From assembly GCF_003226555.1 (NCBI RefSeq), contig NZ_QKQS01000032.1:1-64000 (forward strand): DNA of 64,000 nucleotides. Direction: 5' to 3'. The translations under genes were made by a program, and so were the position numbers. Source of the stretch: Rhodopseudomonas palustris. Lineage in GTDB: Bacteria; Pseudomonadota; Alphaproteobacteria; Rhizobiales; Xanthobacteraceae. This document shows positions 19,263 to 29,136 of this stretch, piece by piece (position 1 is the stretch's first letter; each line of letters starts with the position of its first letter). The notes beneath the pieces were generated by a model. The model had not been told where the DNA came from. It was given only the letters and a program-made list of their open reading frames with translations, and did no database searches.

Positions 19263-19375
19263 GGGATTCCGGGTTCGCTCGCTTCGCGAGCGCCCCGGAA
19301 TGACGGTATTCTTGGCAACACACCTCTCAACGAGTCATTCCGGGGCGCGAGCGTCGCTCGCGAACCCGGAATCTC
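19263..19375. repeat. CATTCCGGGGC palindromic repeat, copy 4
   Basis: Arms GGGATTCCGGGTTCGC...GCCCCGGAATGAC (19263-19304) and GTCATTCCGGGGCGC...GAACCCGGAATCTC (19334-19375). Same internal order as copy 3, so the GIY-YIG gene is bracketed by two like-oriented elements. Confidence 0.85.
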
Positions 19376-19394
19376 GACCACTGGGAAGAGGTCC

Positions 19395-21080
19395 CTACCC
19401 CGCCGCCTTGATCAGCCGGTCGGCCGCCGCTCTCGCTTCGGCGGTGATTTCGGCGCCGGCGAGCATCCGCGCGATTTCTTCGCGGCGGTGTTCCTCGGCC
19501 AAAGCGGCGACGCGGGTGGCGACGCGTTTGCCTTTGTCCAGGGCGGCCTTCGAGATCAACAGGTGCTGGTCGGCGCGGGCGGCAACCTGGGGGGCGTGGG
19601 TGACGGCCATCACCTGGACCTTGGAGGCCAGCCGCGCCAGCCGCGCGCCGATCGCATCGGCCACCGCGCCGCCGACGCCGGTGTCGATCTCGTCGAACAC
19701 GAGCGTCGGCGCCGAGCCCTTGTCGGACAGCACCACCTTCAGCGCCAGCAGGAAGCGCGACAGCTCGCCCCCCGACGCCACCTTCATCAGCGGGCCCGGC
19801 CGCGTGCCGGGATTGGTCTGCACCCAGAATTCGACGCGGTCGATGCCCTGCGGCCCCGGAGCGGCCGCGTCGGCCTCGACTTGGGTCATGAACTTGGCGC
19901 GTTCGAGCTTGAGCGGCGCGAGCTCGGCGCCGACCGCCTTGTTGAGCTTGTCGGCCGCCTTGGTGCGCGCCGCCGACAGCTTCGCCGCCGCCGCGTCGTA
20001 GCGGGCATCGGCCTCGGCCGCGTCTTTCTCCAGCACCACCAGCCGATCGGCTCCGGCGTCGATCAGCGCCACGTCGGCGACGTATTGGGCGGCGAGCGCG
20101 GCGAGCGAATCCACCGGGGTCGAGTATTTGCGGGCAGCGGCGCGCAGCGCGAACAGCCGCTCCTCGATCCGCTCCAGCTCCAAGGGATCGAAATCGGCCG
20201 CCGCCAGCGCCGCATTGAGCAGCTGGTCGGCCTCCTCCAGCGCATTGATGGCGGCGTCGATCGCCTTCACCGCCGGCTCGACCAGTTGCGGCGCGGAGCC
20301 GGCGCGGCGCTCCAGCCGGCGCACCGCGGCGGCGAGCGAAGCCACCGGCGAATGATGCCCGCCGACCGCCTCCTGCGCCTCGCGCAGATCAGCGGCGATC
20401 TTCTCGCCCTGCATCATGGTGGCGCGGCGCTCGGCCAGCGAGGTCTCCTCGCCGTCCTGCGGCGCCAGCTGCCTCAGCTCATCGGCGGCGTGGCGCAGAT
20501 AGTCGGCCTCGCGCGCGGCGCGCTCCATCCCGGCGCGATGGGCATCGAGCGCGGCACGCGCGGTGCGGCGGCCGTCCCACAGCGTCTCCAGCGCGGCGAC
20601 GTCCTTGTCGAGACCGGCGAAGGCATCGAGCAGCCGGCGATGGGTGGCCGCATCGACCAGCGCCCGCTCGTCGTGCTGGCCGTGAATCTCGACCAGCGTC
20701 GCGCCGACCGCTTTGAGGGTCTGCACGCTGACCGACTGGTCGTTGATGAAGGCGCGGGTGCGGCCGTCGGCGAGCTGGACGCGGCGCAGGATCAGCTCGC
20801 CGGATTCGTCGACCTCGCGATCGTCGAGGCCGTTGGCTTTGAGGATCGCGAACGCCGGATGGGTCTTGGCGACATCGAAGCTGGCGGTGACCTGGCCGTG
20901 CTCGGCGCCGTGGCGGACCAGCGCCGCATCGCCGCGGCCGCCGAGCGCCAGCGCAAAGGCATCGAGCAGGATCGATTTGCCGGCGCCGGTTTCGCCGGTC
21001 AGCACCGCAAGGCCACGGGAAAATTCGATGTCGAGCCGCTCGATCAACACGATATCGCGGATCGAAAGGCGCGCCAGCAT
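19395..21080 (-). CDS. recN: DNA repair protein RecN
   Basis: SMC-like ATPase acting early in recombinational repair of double-strand breaks. The 561-residue protein has Walker A GETGAGKS at residues 29-36, a central region rich in Ala/Arg/Leu with coiled-coil character, and a C-terminal half with the signature LSRFLLALKVVLS, Walker B TLVFDEIDTGVGGAVAD and the D-loop region. Length is normal. ATG 21080 begins MLARLSIRDIVLIERL, the expected RecN N-terminus. It is 12 bp downstream of bamD on the same strand, so probably cotranscribed with lpxC-bamD or expressed from within bamD. Confidence 0.96.
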   Translation of the reverse strand: MLARLSIRDIVLIERLDIEFSRGLAVLTGETGAGKSILLDAFALALGGRGDAALVRHGAEHGQVTASFDVAKTHPAFAILKANGLDDREVDESGELILRRVQLADGRTRAFINDQSVSVQTLKAVGATLVEIHGQHDERALVDAATHRRLLDAFAGLDKDVAALETLWDGRRTARAALDAHRAGMERAAREADYLRHAADELRQLAPQDGEETSLAERRATMMQGEKIAADLREAQEAVGGHHSPVASLAAAVRRLERRAGSAPQLVEPAVKAIDAAINALEEADQLLNAALAAADFDPLELERIEERLFALRAAARKYSTPVDSLAALAAQYVADVALIDAGADRLVVLEKDAAEADARYDAAAAKLSAARTKAADKLNKAVGAELAPLKLERAKFMTQVEADAAAPGPQGIDRVEFWVQTNPGTRPGPLMKVASGGELSRFLLALKVVLSDKGSAPTLVFDEIDTGVGGAVADAIGARLARLASKVQVMAVTHAPQVAARADQHLLISKAALDKGKRVATRVAALAEEHRREEIARMLAGAEITAEARAAADRLIKAAG

Positions 21081-21092
21081 GAGAGACAGGTC

Positions 21093-22001
21093 CTATCCGA
21101 GGCCGAGTTTCTTGAACGACCTAGAGATCCAGGAGCCCTTGTTCTCGGTCGGTTCGAGTCCACCCGACTTTACAAGAGTGTAGGCGTCTTTGTACCACTT
21201 GCTGTCAGGAAAATTGTGGCCAAGCACGGCGGCGGCGGTCTGCGCCTCGCCGACGATGCCGATCGCCATATAGGCTTCGGTCAGCCGCGCCAGCGCCTCT
21301 TCGACGTGGCGGGTGGTCTGGTAGCGCGTCACCACGGTCTTGAAGCGGTTGATCGCGGCGGTGTAGTCGCGCTTGCTCATGTAATAGCGGCCGATATCCA
21401 TCTCCTTGCCGGCGAGCTGGTCGCGGGCGCCTTCCAGCTTCTGCTTGGCGCTGGTGGCGTATTCGGAGGTCGGATATTTGCGGATCACCTCTTCGAGCGC
21501 CGCGATCGCCTTTTCGGTGCGGCCCTGGTCGCGCGAGATGTCCGGGATCTGGTCGTAATTCGACGCCGCGATCAGATACTGCGCATAGGCGGCATCCGGG
21601 CTGCCGGGATGCAGCGTGACGTAGCGGGTGGCGGCGCCGATGCAGCTGTCGTAATCGCCGGCCTGATAATAGGCGTAGGCCGACATCAGCAGCGATTTGC
21701 GCGCCCAATCCGAATACGGGTGCTGGCGGTCGACTTCCTCGAACTTCTTGGCGGCGCCCTTGGTGTCCTTGTCCTTGTTCATCAGGTACAAGCCCTCGTT
21801 GTAGAGCTTGTCCGCCGGCTCATCGACCATCTTGTCGTCTTTGGCCAGAAACTTGTCCCAGATTGCACCGGTGCCGCAGCCACCGAGCGGCAGCGACAGC
21901 GCCAGCAGGCTGAAGACCATCGGGAGGCCGCGCCGCAGGCGATCGAGCCTGCGCGAAGTTTCCCCGTTCCGCAGTCCGAGCGCGATCCGCTGTACCGACA
22001 T
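21093..22001 (-). CDS. bamD: Outer membrane assembly lipoprotein BamD
   Basis: Periplasmic lipoprotein of the BAM complex that inserts beta-barrel proteins into the outer membrane. The 302-residue protein has a lipobox LPLGGC with the acylated Cys42, then five TPR-like repeats (NEGLYLMNKDKDTKGAAKKF, SAYAYYQAGDYDSCI, DIGRYYMSKRDYTAAI and others). ATG 22001 gives a long n-region. An internal ATG at 21920 would give a shorter signal peptide and remains possible. Upstream frame to 22073 is not lipoprotein-like. lpxC lies 230 bp upstream and recN 12 bp downstream, the usual alphaproteobacterial order. Confidence 0.94.
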   Translation of the reverse strand: MSVQRIALGLRNGETSRRLDRLRRGLPMVFSLLALSLPLGGCGTGAIWDKFLAKDDKMVDEPADKLYNEGLYLMNKDKDTKGAAKKFEEVDRQHPYSDWARKSLLMSAYAYYQAGDYDSCIGAATRYVTLHPGSPDAAYAQYLIAASNYDQIPDISRDQGRTEKAIAALEEVIRKYPTSEYATSAKQKLEGARDQLAGKEMDIGRYYMSKRDYTAAINRFKTVVTRYQTTRHVEEALARLTEAYMAIGIVGEAQTAAAVLGHNFPDSKWYKDAYTLVKSGGLEPTENKGSWISRSFKKLGLG

Positions 22002-22231
22002 CAATTCCAACCCGACCAAATGGAGAACGGTGTGCTCCGGCACCCGACCGAAGCCGCGACGGCCTTCAGCCATCTAGCTACGCCGGACGAAAATAGACGA
22101 CCGCCGGCTGTTTAGCCGAAAAAGGCGACTTCACCAACCGGGTAAGCAGCCAATTCGCCGGGAATAAGGCGGCCGGCCCAATCGGTTAACCGGCGGCAAC
22201 GATGTGGAAAAGCAGCGCGCGCCTGTTGCGT

Positions 22232-23194
22232 TCAGGACACGTCCGGGCCGTAGGCCGGAGCGACCATGCCGCCCACAAGACCGGTGACGGCTTCGGCGTG
22301 GCCGCGCACCGCGCGGCGGGCCGGCTCGGCTTCGATCACCCGCCAAGCGCTGCGATCGGCCAAAAGAGTGGTGAGTGCGGTGTGATTGAGCTTGTGACCG
22401 CCGCGAACCGAGCGATAGGCGCCGAGGATCGGCAGGCCGGCGAGCGCGAGGTCGCCGATCGCGTCCAGCGCCTTGTGGCGGGCGCATTCGTCGGAATAGC
22501 GCAGCCCTTCCGGATTCAGCAGCCGGTCTTCGTCGAACACCACCGAGTTCTCGAACGAGGCGCCGAGCGCGTAGCCCATCTTCCACAGCCGGGCGACGTC
22601 GCTCATCCGGCCGAAGGTGCGGGCGCGCGACACTTCGCGGCGGAACATCTCCGGCTCGACCGCGAGCGCATATTTCTGCTTGCCGATCTGCGGGTTGGTG
22701 AAGTCGATTTCGACTTCGACGCGGAAGCCCGACGCATAGGGGCGGAATTCGCCGAACGATTCGCCGATCGATGCGGAGACCGGCTTCAGAACCTGGAGAT
22801 AACGGCGGGGAGCGGTCTGTTCGCGAAGGCCGGCCTGATCGATGGCGGCGACGAACGGGGCGGCGCTGCCGTCCATGATCGGAACTTCGGGACCGTCGAC
22901 TTCGATCGTGGCGTTGTCGATGCCCATGCCGCGCAGCGCGGACAGAACGTGTTCGGCGGTGGAAACCAGCGGCCCGTCGCTGTCGCCGAGGACGGTCGCC
23001 AGCTCGGTGGCGACGACCGCCTTGGAGGTCGCCTTGATCTCGCGATCGGCGCCCTCAAGTCCAGTCCGTACAAAAAGAAAACCCGCATCGACATCTGCGG
23101 GTCCCAACGTCAGTGTCACAGGACGGCCCGAATGAACACCTACGCCCGTCACCGTGGCTTGCGAACGCAGCGTGGTTTGCCGGCTGAACTTCAT
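22232..23194 (-). CDS. lpxC: UDP-3-O-acyl-N-acetylglucosamine deacetylase
   Basis: Zinc amidase performing the committed step of lipid A synthesis. The 320-residue protein matches E. coli LpxC position by position: zinc ligands His82 (STAEHVLSALRG), His240 and Asp244 (RHKALDAIGDL), and catalytic His267 (GGHKLNH). ATG 23194 gives MKFSRQTTLRS, the normal N-terminus, while the frame upstream to 23287 is not conserved-looking. It follows ftsZ after a terminator, so it should have its own promoter in the 287-bp AT-richer region before it. Confidence 0.97.
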   Translation of the reverse strand: MKFSRQTTLRSQATVTGVGVHSGRPVTLTLGPADVDAGFLFVRTGLEGADREIKATSKAVVATELATVLGDSDGPLVSTAEHVLSALRGMGIDNATIEVDGPEVPIMDGSAAPFVAAIDQAGLREQTAPRRYLQVLKPVSASIGESFGEFRPYASGFRVEVEIDFTNPQIGKQKYALAVEPEMFRREVSRARTFGRMSDVARLWKMGYALGASFENSVVFDEDRLLNPEGLRYSDECARHKALDAIGDLALAGLPILGAYRSVRGGHKLNHTALTTLLADRSAWRVIEAEPARRAVRGHAEAVTGLVGGMVAPAYGPDVS

Positions 23195-23481
23195 AAGTAA
23201 ATTGTCCCACTGACGCAGTGCGGAAATCGATCCGGTCCTGGCGGCCGGGCGACTCGCTCTGTGCGTCCCCAAGTCCGGATTGACCATAGCACTGCCCCAA
23301 ATCGCGCCAACTCACGCTTTTTTACGGATTGTTACCCCAACTCCGCCGCATTACCGCCGCCCCGCGATCGAATTCGACATCAATCGTGATCGCAGCGGCT
23401 TTCACTCAATTTCGCCTAAAGTCGCAAATTGACGATATTTCAGTAACTTAAATCGCAGTGGCGAAAACCCGGGCTTGCCAC
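23195..23481. promoter_or_regulatory. lpxC upstream region with a CtrA-like motif
   Basis: A non-coding stretch that is more AT-rich than the genes. TTTACGGATTGTTACC at 23321-23336 (plus strand) resembles TTTACGATTTGTTTACC upstream of ftsQ and the alphaproteobacterial CtrA pattern TTAA-N7-TTAA with mismatches. The lpxC promoter must lie here, but no single -35/-10 pair stands out. Confidence 0.4.
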
Positions 23482-23512
23482 AAAAAAGGGCCCCGGCGGT
23501 TCGCCGAGGCCC
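23482..23512 (-). terminator. Rho-independent terminator after ftsZ
   Basis: On the minus strand GGGCC (23512-23508) pairs with GGCCC (23492-23488), with an inner CGG-CGAA-CCG stem, followed by six T (23487-23482). Confidence 0.93.
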
Positions 23513-23540
23513 TGGGTTGTGTCAGATTTCAGTCATTGTT

Positions 23541-25325
23541 TCAGGTCGCCTGCCGCCGCAGGAAGGCGGGGATATCCAGATGGTCGTCACCCTGTGGCGC
23601 GGGGGCCACAGGTGCCGGGCGGCCGTGGATATCGAGGCCCTGCGGCGCCGCACGCTTGGCGTACTCAGACACCGGTTCTTTGCCCATCTGCTCGGCGACG
23701 CTGCGCTGCTGCCGACGCTCCGGCATCGGAGGCATCTGCGGCATCGCCGGGCCGTTGCCACGGGCGATCGGCTGTTCGGCCGGCTCGTCCTCGCGGCGGC
23801 CGAGGCCGTTGGCGAGTCGCTGCAGCAGCGACAGCCGATTCTTCTGCGGATGATCGTCCTCGGCGTCGCCGCGGGCCTGGCGGATTTCGTTCTGGGCCGG
23901 CACCGGCAGTTCGTCGAACCGCGGCATCCGCGGCGGGCGCATCGCGGCGCGGTCGGCGGCCGGCGGCACGAAGGCTTCCGGAGCGGTCGGCTCTTCGGCC
24001 ACGACGCGCGACTGGTCCGGATCCGGGAACAGCGACGGCTTCTGCGGGATCGCGCGGACGGTGACGTCGCCATACGACGCCGGCTGCACCGGGGTCTCGG
24101 CCTGCGGCATCGGCTCGTTGCCGACCGCGGCGGCGATCGCGGCGAGCGCGGCGCGCTCGACATTGGCGGCCTGGCGCGGAGCGGGTTCGGCGGCAGCGGC
24201 GACCGGAGCAGCGGAGGCCTGAGCGGCGCGCATCGCGGCGGCTTCGGCGATCCGCTGATTGTCTGCCCGCAGCTTGGCTGTCAGCTCAGCCAAGCGGCTA
24301 TCGTTTCCCACCGCACTCGTCGGCGCAGCCGCCGGGGTGCCGGCGTTGCGCGACAGCTGCGCCTGCTCGATGCCGGTGGCGACCACCGACACGCGGATGA
24401 TGCCGTCGAGGCTCTCGTCGAAGGTGGCGCCGACGATGATGTTGGCGTCCTGATCGACCTCCTCGCGGATGCGGGTGGCAGCTTCGTCGACTTCGAACAG
24501 CGTCAGGTCCTTGCCGCCGGTGATCGAGATCAGCAGGCCGCGGGCGCCCTTCATCGAGGAATCGTCGATCAGCGGATTGGCGATCGCGGCTTCGGCGGCG
24601 GTCAGCGCGCGCTTCTCGCCGGAGGCCTCGCCGGTGCCCATCATCGCCTTGCCCATCTCGCGCATCACGGCGCGGACGTCGGCGAAGTCGAGGTTGATCA
24701 GCCCTTCCTTGACCATCAGGTCGGTGATGCAGGCGACGCCCGAATACAGCACCTGGTCGGCCATCGCGAACGCGTCGGCGAAGGTGGTCTTCTCGTTGGC
24801 AACCCGGAACAGGTTCTGGTTCGGGATGATCAGAAGAGTGTCGACGACCTTGTGCAGCTCGGTGATGCCGGTCTCGGCGGTGCGCATCCGGCGCGCACCT
24901 TCGAAGTGGAACGGCTTGGTGACGACGCCGACGGTCAGGATGCCCATCTCGCGCGCCGCCTTGGCGATCACCGGGGCTGCGCCGGTGCCGGTGCCGCCGC
25001 CCATGCCGGCGGTGACGAACACCATGTTGGCGCCCGTGAGATGGTCGCGGATTTCGTCGATCACTTCCTGCGCGGCGGCGGAACCGACGTCGGGCTGCGA
25101 GCCGGCGCCGAGACCCTGAGTCACTTGCGTGCCCATCTGGATCAGGCGCTGCGCCTTCGACATCGTCAACGCCTGCGCGTCGGTGTTGGCGACCACAAAA
25201 TCAACGCCGTCGAGCCCGGCCGTGATCATGTTGTTGACCGCGTTGCCGCCGGCGCCACCGACGCCGAACACGGTGATCCGGGGCCGCAGCTCGCGAATAT
25301 CCGGGACGTTGAGATTGATGGTCAT
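23541..25325 (-). CDS. ftsZ: Cell division protein FtsZ
   Basis: Tubulin-like GTPase forming the division ring. The 594-residue protein has the GTP-binding loop [10 protein letters not shown] at about residues 108-117, the N-terminal signature [17 protein letters not shown], and the catalytic synergy-loop region [23 protein letters not shown] very long Ala/Pro-rich linker of over 200 residues leads to the conserved C-terminal peptide [10 protein letters not shown] that binds FtsA. E. coli FtsZ is about 380 residues, and the long linker is typical of alphaproteobacteria. It lies 93 bp after ftsA and ends at a strong terminator. Confidence 0.98.
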   Translation of the reverse strand: MTINLNVPDIRELRPRITVFGVGGAGGNAVNNMITAGLDGVDFVVANTDAQALTMSKAQRLIQMGTQVTQGLGAGSQPDVGSAAAQEVIDEIRDHLTGANMVFVTAGMGGGTGTGAAPVIAKAAREMGILTVGVVTKPFHFEGARRMRTAETGITELHKVVDTLLIIPNQNLFRVANEKTTFADAFAMADQVLYSGVACITDLMVKEGLINLDFADVRAVMREMGKAMMGTGEASGEKRALTAAEAAIANPLIDDSSMKGARGLLISITGGKDLTLFEVDEAATRIREEVDQDANIIVGATFDESLDGIIRVSVVATGIEQAQLSRNAGTPAAAPTSAVGNDSRLAELTAKLRADNQRIAEAAAMRAAQASAAPVAAAAEPAPRQAANVERAALAAIAAAVGNEPMPQAETPVQPASYGDVTVRAIPQKPSLFPDPDQSRVVAEEPTAPEAFVPPAADRAAMRPPRMPRFDELPVPAQNEIRQARGDAEDDHPQKNRLSLLQRLANGLGRREDEPAEQPIARGNGPAMPQMPPMPERRQQRSVAEQMGKEPVSEYAKRAAPQGLDIHGRPAPVAPAPQGDDHLDIPAFLRRQAT

Positions 25326-25418
25326 GGTTGCCTCTCGATTACGCGCGCGTTGGTTCGTGAAGTCCCCGGCAAATGGCCTGGACGATCTGTGATGGCGGAA
25401 GGGGGCGGAAAAGAGTCA

Positions 25419-26741
25419 TCAGAAGCCCTCGCGCAGCCAGCGGCCGACTTTGCCGAAGTAACCGGCATGGGCATCGGCCCGGATGTGGCGGGTATGGCGG
25501 GGCTCGATGTGCTCGAGATGGGCGTATTGCGGATACACCAAAAGACCGGTCGGAACCGCGAACGAACCGCTCTTGGCTTCGTTCGGCAGCCGGCTGACGC
25601 CGAGCGGCCGGCCGACCCGCACCGAACGGCCGAGGATCCGCGTCGCGAGCTCGGGAACGCCGGTGAGCTGCGACGCACCGCCGCTGAGCACCACCCTCGC
25701 CCGGGGCTCTGCCGCGAACGGCGAATCCGCCAGCCGGTCCCTGACCATTTCAAAAATCTCCTCGGCCCGATGCCGGATGATGTTCGCGATCGTGGCGCGG
25801 GAAATAACCTGCGGGGTGTCCCGCTCGTCCCCGGCGGCCGGAATCGACATCAACTCGCGCGCGTCGGAACCGCCAGTTAGCACCGTGCCATATAACGTCT
25901 TGATTCGCTCGGCATCCGCAATGCACGCGCCTAGTCCGCGCGCCAGATCCATCGTGATGTGATGCCCGCCGACCGCAAAACCGCCGGCGTGAACGAAGCG
26001 TCCGCCCGAATAGATCGCGATCGTCGTGGTACCAGCCCCCATCTCGATCAGCGCGGCGCCGAGATCGATCTCGTCGTCGGTGAGCATCGACAGGCCGGCG
26101 ACGTAGGGGCTCGCCGCCATCGCCTCGACTTCGAGATGGCAGCGCTCGACCGCGAGCATCAGGTTCTTGGCGACGGTGGCGTCGGTGGTCACCACGTTCA
26201 TGTCGACGCCGAACTGGCGCGCCACCATGCCGCGGGGATCGCGAATGCCTTTGACGCCGTCGAGCGTGTAGCCGACCGGCAGCGCGTGCAGCACGGCGCG
26301 GCCGATGCCGGTGGCGTGGTGCATGCCGGTCGAGGTGACGCGGCTAATGTCTTCGGCGGTGACGGCCCCGCCCCTGATATCGGAGGCGGCCTCGATCAGT
26401 TGGCCCTGCAGCCGACCGGCGGAAACCGACAGCAGCACCGACTCCACCCGCACCTTGGCCATCCGCTCGGCCAGCGCCACGGCATGGCGGATCGCCTTTT
26501 CGCATTCGGCCATATCGACCACGGCGCCGGCCTTGACGCCGCGCGACTGGATCTGGCTGTAGCCGACGAGTTCGATGGCGTGAGTGCGGCCGCGCAGCGC
26601 CTCCTGCGGCGGGCACGGCTTCAGCCGAGCGATCATGCAGGCGATCTTGCTGGTGCCGATGTCGAGCGACGCCACCATCGCTGTGCGATGCGGCGATATC
26701 GGCCGGGTCTTCGGGGTCTGTGTGCGATCGAAGACGGTCAC
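25419..26741 (-). CDS. ftsA: Cell division protein FtsA
   Basis: Actin-like ATPase that tethers FtsZ to the membrane and recruits later divisome proteins. The 440-residue protein has the phosphate-1 motif VASLDIGTSKIACMI, the SHS2/1C domain region, the phosphate-2 segment LIEMGAGTTTIAIYSGG and the adenosine motif VVLSGGASQLTGV. The last residues FGKVGRWLREGF form the amphipathic membrane-targeting helix. Its start overlaps the ftsQ stop by 4 bases, indicating translational coupling. ftsZ follows after 93 bp. Confidence 0.97.
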   Translation of the reverse strand: MTVFDRTQTPKTRPISPHRTAMVASLDIGTSKIACMIARLKPCPPQEALRGRTHAIELVGYSQIQSRGVKAGAVVDMAECEKAIRHAVALAERMAKVRVESVLLSVSAGRLQGQLIEAASDIRGGAVTAEDISRVTSTGMHHATGIGRAVLHALPVGYTLDGVKGIRDPRGMVARQFGVDMNVVTTDATVAKNLMLAVERCHLEVEAMAASPYVAGLSMLTDDEIDLGAALIEMGAGTTTIAIYSGGRFVHAGGFAVGGHHITMDLARGLGACIADAERIKTLYGTVLTGGSDARELMSIPAAGDERDTPQVISRATIANIIRHRAEEIFEMVRDRLADSPFAAEPRARVVLSGGASQLTGVPELATRILGRSVRVGRPLGVSRLPNEAKSGSFAVPTGLLVYPQYAHLEHIEPRHTRHIRADAHAGYFGKVGRWLREGF

Positions 26742-27727
26742 GCGTCACCAGCCTTCTTCTTGGACTTCTTGTCTTTGCTGAACTGTTCTTCGCGGGCCTT
26801 GAAGGCGGCGTCCGACAGCCGCACCGTCAGCCTGTCCGGCAGCCGCATGTCGATCGCGGTGATGTCGCGCGAGAACAGCTTGTCGTCCTGATCGAGCTTG
26901 CTGAGCATCGTCAGCGCATTGCCGACATCGTGCTCCGGCATCCGGATGACGAGGCCGCTGGTGAGCCAGACGTTCCAGCGCCGCTCGCCGACCAGAGCGA
27001 CGGCGCGGGTCTGCGACCACACCTGCGGATAGCGCTGGAGCAGCGCGATGAAATCCTTGGCGCGCTCGCCGGCGCCCTTGCCGACCACCAGCGGCAGCGA
27101 CAGGAAGCGCCGCGCCACATAGGGTTCGAGCACCGCACCATCGTCGGCGATCACCGACATATGGCCGTCGAGCTGCCAGCGCGCGAACGCCTTGCGCTCG
27201 ACGATGTCGATCTGCAGTTCGCCCGGATAGAATTTCAGCACGGTGGCGTCCGCGATCCACGGATTGGCCTTCAGCTTGTCGCGCACCGCGGCGGCGTCGA
27301 GAAACAGCAGCGAAGACCGGCCGGTGATGCCGCCGATCGCCAAAATCTCGTCCTGGGTCAGTTGTTTGCGACCGGCGATCGCCACCTGGGTGATCCGGAA
27401 GCCGGCGAGATTGGCGGCGGCGTTGCGGGTATCGTCGAGCGCCTCGATGAATTCATCGACATGGCCGCCTTTGACGATGCCCATGCCGGCGCTGCCGAGC
27501 AGGATCAGCGCGGTGAAGGCGACGCCGACCCGACGCGGCAGCCAGCGCTCCAGCGCGGCGATCACACCACGCTGCGGCTCCGGCCGCGCCAAAGGCTGCG
27601 GCTGCGCCTGCTTCTTGCGCGAACGGCGTTCGCGCAGCAGCGCAGCCACCGCCAGGGCGACCGCCTTCAGGTCAGACTGAAGCCTCGACAGTCTTGACGA
27701 CCGGGCGAGGCGCCCTCCACCGTCCAT
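26738..27727 (-). CDS. ftsQ: Cell division protein FtsQ
   Basis: Bitopic divisome protein linking cytoplasmic and periplasmic parts of the septal machinery. The 329-residue protein has a basic cytoplasmic tail of about 65 residues, one membrane helix near residues 66-86 (RVGVAFTALILLGSAGMGIV), then a POTRA domain (FRITQVAIAGRKQLTQDEIL) and the FtsQ/DivIB beta domain. The C-terminal lysine-rich tail (SKDKKSKKKAGDA) is longer than in E. coli. The start ATG 27727 follows a 316-bp non-coding stretch, so an ftsQAZ promoter is likely there. Confidence 0.95.
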   Translation of the reverse strand: MDGGGRLARSSRLSRLQSDLKAVALAVAALLRERRSRKKQAQPQPLARPEPQRGVIAALERWLPRRVGVAFTALILLGSAGMGIVKGGHVDEFIEALDDTRNAAANLAGFRITQVAIAGRKQLTQDEILAIGGITGRSSLLFLDAAAVRDKLKANPWIADATVLKFYPGELQIDIVERKAFARWQLDGHMSVIADDGAVLEPYVARRFLSLPLVVGKGAGERAKDFIALLQRYPQVWSQTRAVALVGERRWNVWLTSGLVIRMPEHDVGNALTMLSKLDQDDKLFSRDITAIDMRLPDRLTVRLSDAAFKAREEQFSKDKKSKKKAGDA

Positions 27728-28043
27728 TGCAAGAGCTCGTTACACGTTGCGCCCGCGCCTACTCCGGGCAATCGCGCAAGTGACGTCTCGGTGGTTCCGG
27801 ACCCGACTACGGGCCGGACCGTCTGTTGCAATGTGAGACCGAAACGGAAAAAACTGCTCCGCCCGGCTTACGCCACGACAGCCGAGCGCCAGGATGCGCC
27901 GCCAGCGTTAACCTTCGGCCCTCCTGGTAAACAAATCGTAAAGCAGGCCTGCGCAGAACCGAATTTGTTGCGTCCTGAGAAGGATTTGCGGCGAAATGGC
28001 GGCTTTTCTGACACCCCTTCTGGAGGGAACCGGCAGGGTCCGT
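27728..28043. promoter_or_regulatory. ftsQ-ddl intergenic region with a CtrA-like site
   Basis: No gene is seen in these 316 bp. On the minus strand CTTTACGATTTGTTTACC (27943-27926) fits TTTA-N7-TTTAC, each half one base from the CtrA half-site TTAA. A GTTAAC half-site lies 14 bp further on, at about 27912-27907. In Caulobacter, ftsQA transcription is controlled by CtrA. Control here is inferred only from this match. Confidence 0.4.
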
Positions 28044-29033
28044 TCAGTTCCGCACGGCGCGTTCGGCGAGCACGATTTGGCCGACCAGGAAGTCGACGAA
28101 CGGGATCCCTTGCGCGTTCAACGCCTTGGGATAGAGCGAGGCCTTGGTCAGGCCGGGCAGCGTGTTGGTCTCCAGGAAAATCGGACCGTCCTTGCCGACG
28201 ATGAAGTCCGATCGCGAGTAGCCGCGGCACGACATCACCCGATGCGCCCGCACCGCATAATCCATGATCGCCGCCGCAACCTCGGGGGCGAACCGGCCGG
28301 GGCAGATCTCCTGGGTCGACTTGGCGAGATATTTCGCCGTGTAGTCGAAGCCGCCGTCCGCCGGCACGATCTCGATCGGCGGCAGCGCGCGCAGCGAACC
28401 ATCCTCGGCCTCGAGCACTCCGCAGGTCGCCTCGATGCCGGCGACGAACGGCTCGATCAGGTAGTCCTCGGTCTTGGCGGCGTTGCGCACCGCGACCAGA
28501 TCCTGCTTGGCGTTGATGAAGAATAGGCCGTAGCTCGAACCGTCGCGGGTCGGCTTGGCGATCAACCGGCCATGCGCTTCGAGCGCAGCTTCGGCATCGG
28601 CGAGCGATATGCCGGTCACGGTGCGAACGCCGGCGATCGCGGCGAAGCGCTTGGCGGCGACTTTGTCGAAGGCAAGATGCGACGCCGCGGCACCCGAGCC
28701 GGTGAACGGCACGCGGCGCAGTTCGCACATCGCCTGCAGTTCGCCGTTCTCGGCGACACCGCCGTGCAGGCCGAGAACCAGCAGGCGTTGCTCCGCGGCG
28801 GCGCGGTCGAGCGCGGCTTCGAGCACACCGATCACTTCACCGTCCGGCACGAACGCCTCTTCGAACGGGCGCGCATGCGCGAGCAGTGCCTGGGCCGACA
28901 CGGCATGGACGCGGTCGTCGTCGTTCCAGAACCACAGATCGGCATCCGGCAGCGCGCCGTGCAGCGCCTGCGCCGAGGCGGCAGACACCAGCCGCTCCTT
29001 GCTGGTGCCGCCGAACAGAATGGTGTGTCGCAT
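28044..29033 (-). CDS. ddl: D-alanine--D-alanine ligase (ATP-grasp)
   Basis: Makes the D-Ala-D-Ala dipeptide for MurF. The 329-residue protein shows the Ddl signatures GGTSKERLVS near the start, LHGGVAENGELQAM, FTGSGAAASHLAFDK, KPTRDGSSYG and the metal-binding end FLETNTLPGLT. Some positions differ from textbook Ddl (GGVAENG for GEDG, ETNT for EINT), so it is a divergent member, but all core ATP-grasp residues look intact. ATG 29033 is the correct start, and the longer frame to 29156 encodes an arginine-rich non-conserved piece. Its place between murB and ftsQ is the conserved one. Confidence 0.9.
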   Translation of the reverse strand: MRHTILFGGTSKERLVSAASAQALHGALPDADLWFWNDDDRVHAVSAQALLAHARPFEEAFVPDGEVIGVLEAALDRAAAEQRLLVLGLHGGVAENGELQAMCELRRVPFTGSGAAASHLAFDKVAAKRFAAIAGVRTVTGISLADAEAALEAHGRLIAKPTRDGSSYGLFFINAKQDLVAVRNAAKTEDYLIEPFVAGIEATCGVLEAEDGSLRALPPIEIVPADGGFDYTAKYLAKSTQEICPGRFAPEVAAAIMDYAVRAHRVMSCRGYSRSDFIVGKDGPIFLETNTLPGLTKASLYPKALNAQGIPFVDFLVGQIVLAERAVRN

Positions 29034-29136
29034 GGTCGATCCGCCGCGCGGTCCCTGCTGAAGTCGAAGAAAGATGCGCCCCGCGGGCCGTCGCGCGGCG
29101 CCATTTTGCCGATTTGGACGATTCGGAGAAGCGGCG

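Noticed and set aside
19488-22115. 875-codon plus-strand frame opposite recN and bamD
   Set aside because: It spans two well-supported minus-strand genes and has no recognisable domain, so it is a GC-frame artefact.
23475-25880. 801-codon plus-strand frame opposite ftsZ
   Set aside because: Shadow of ftsZ. It has no start signal and no domain, and runs through the ftsZ terminator.
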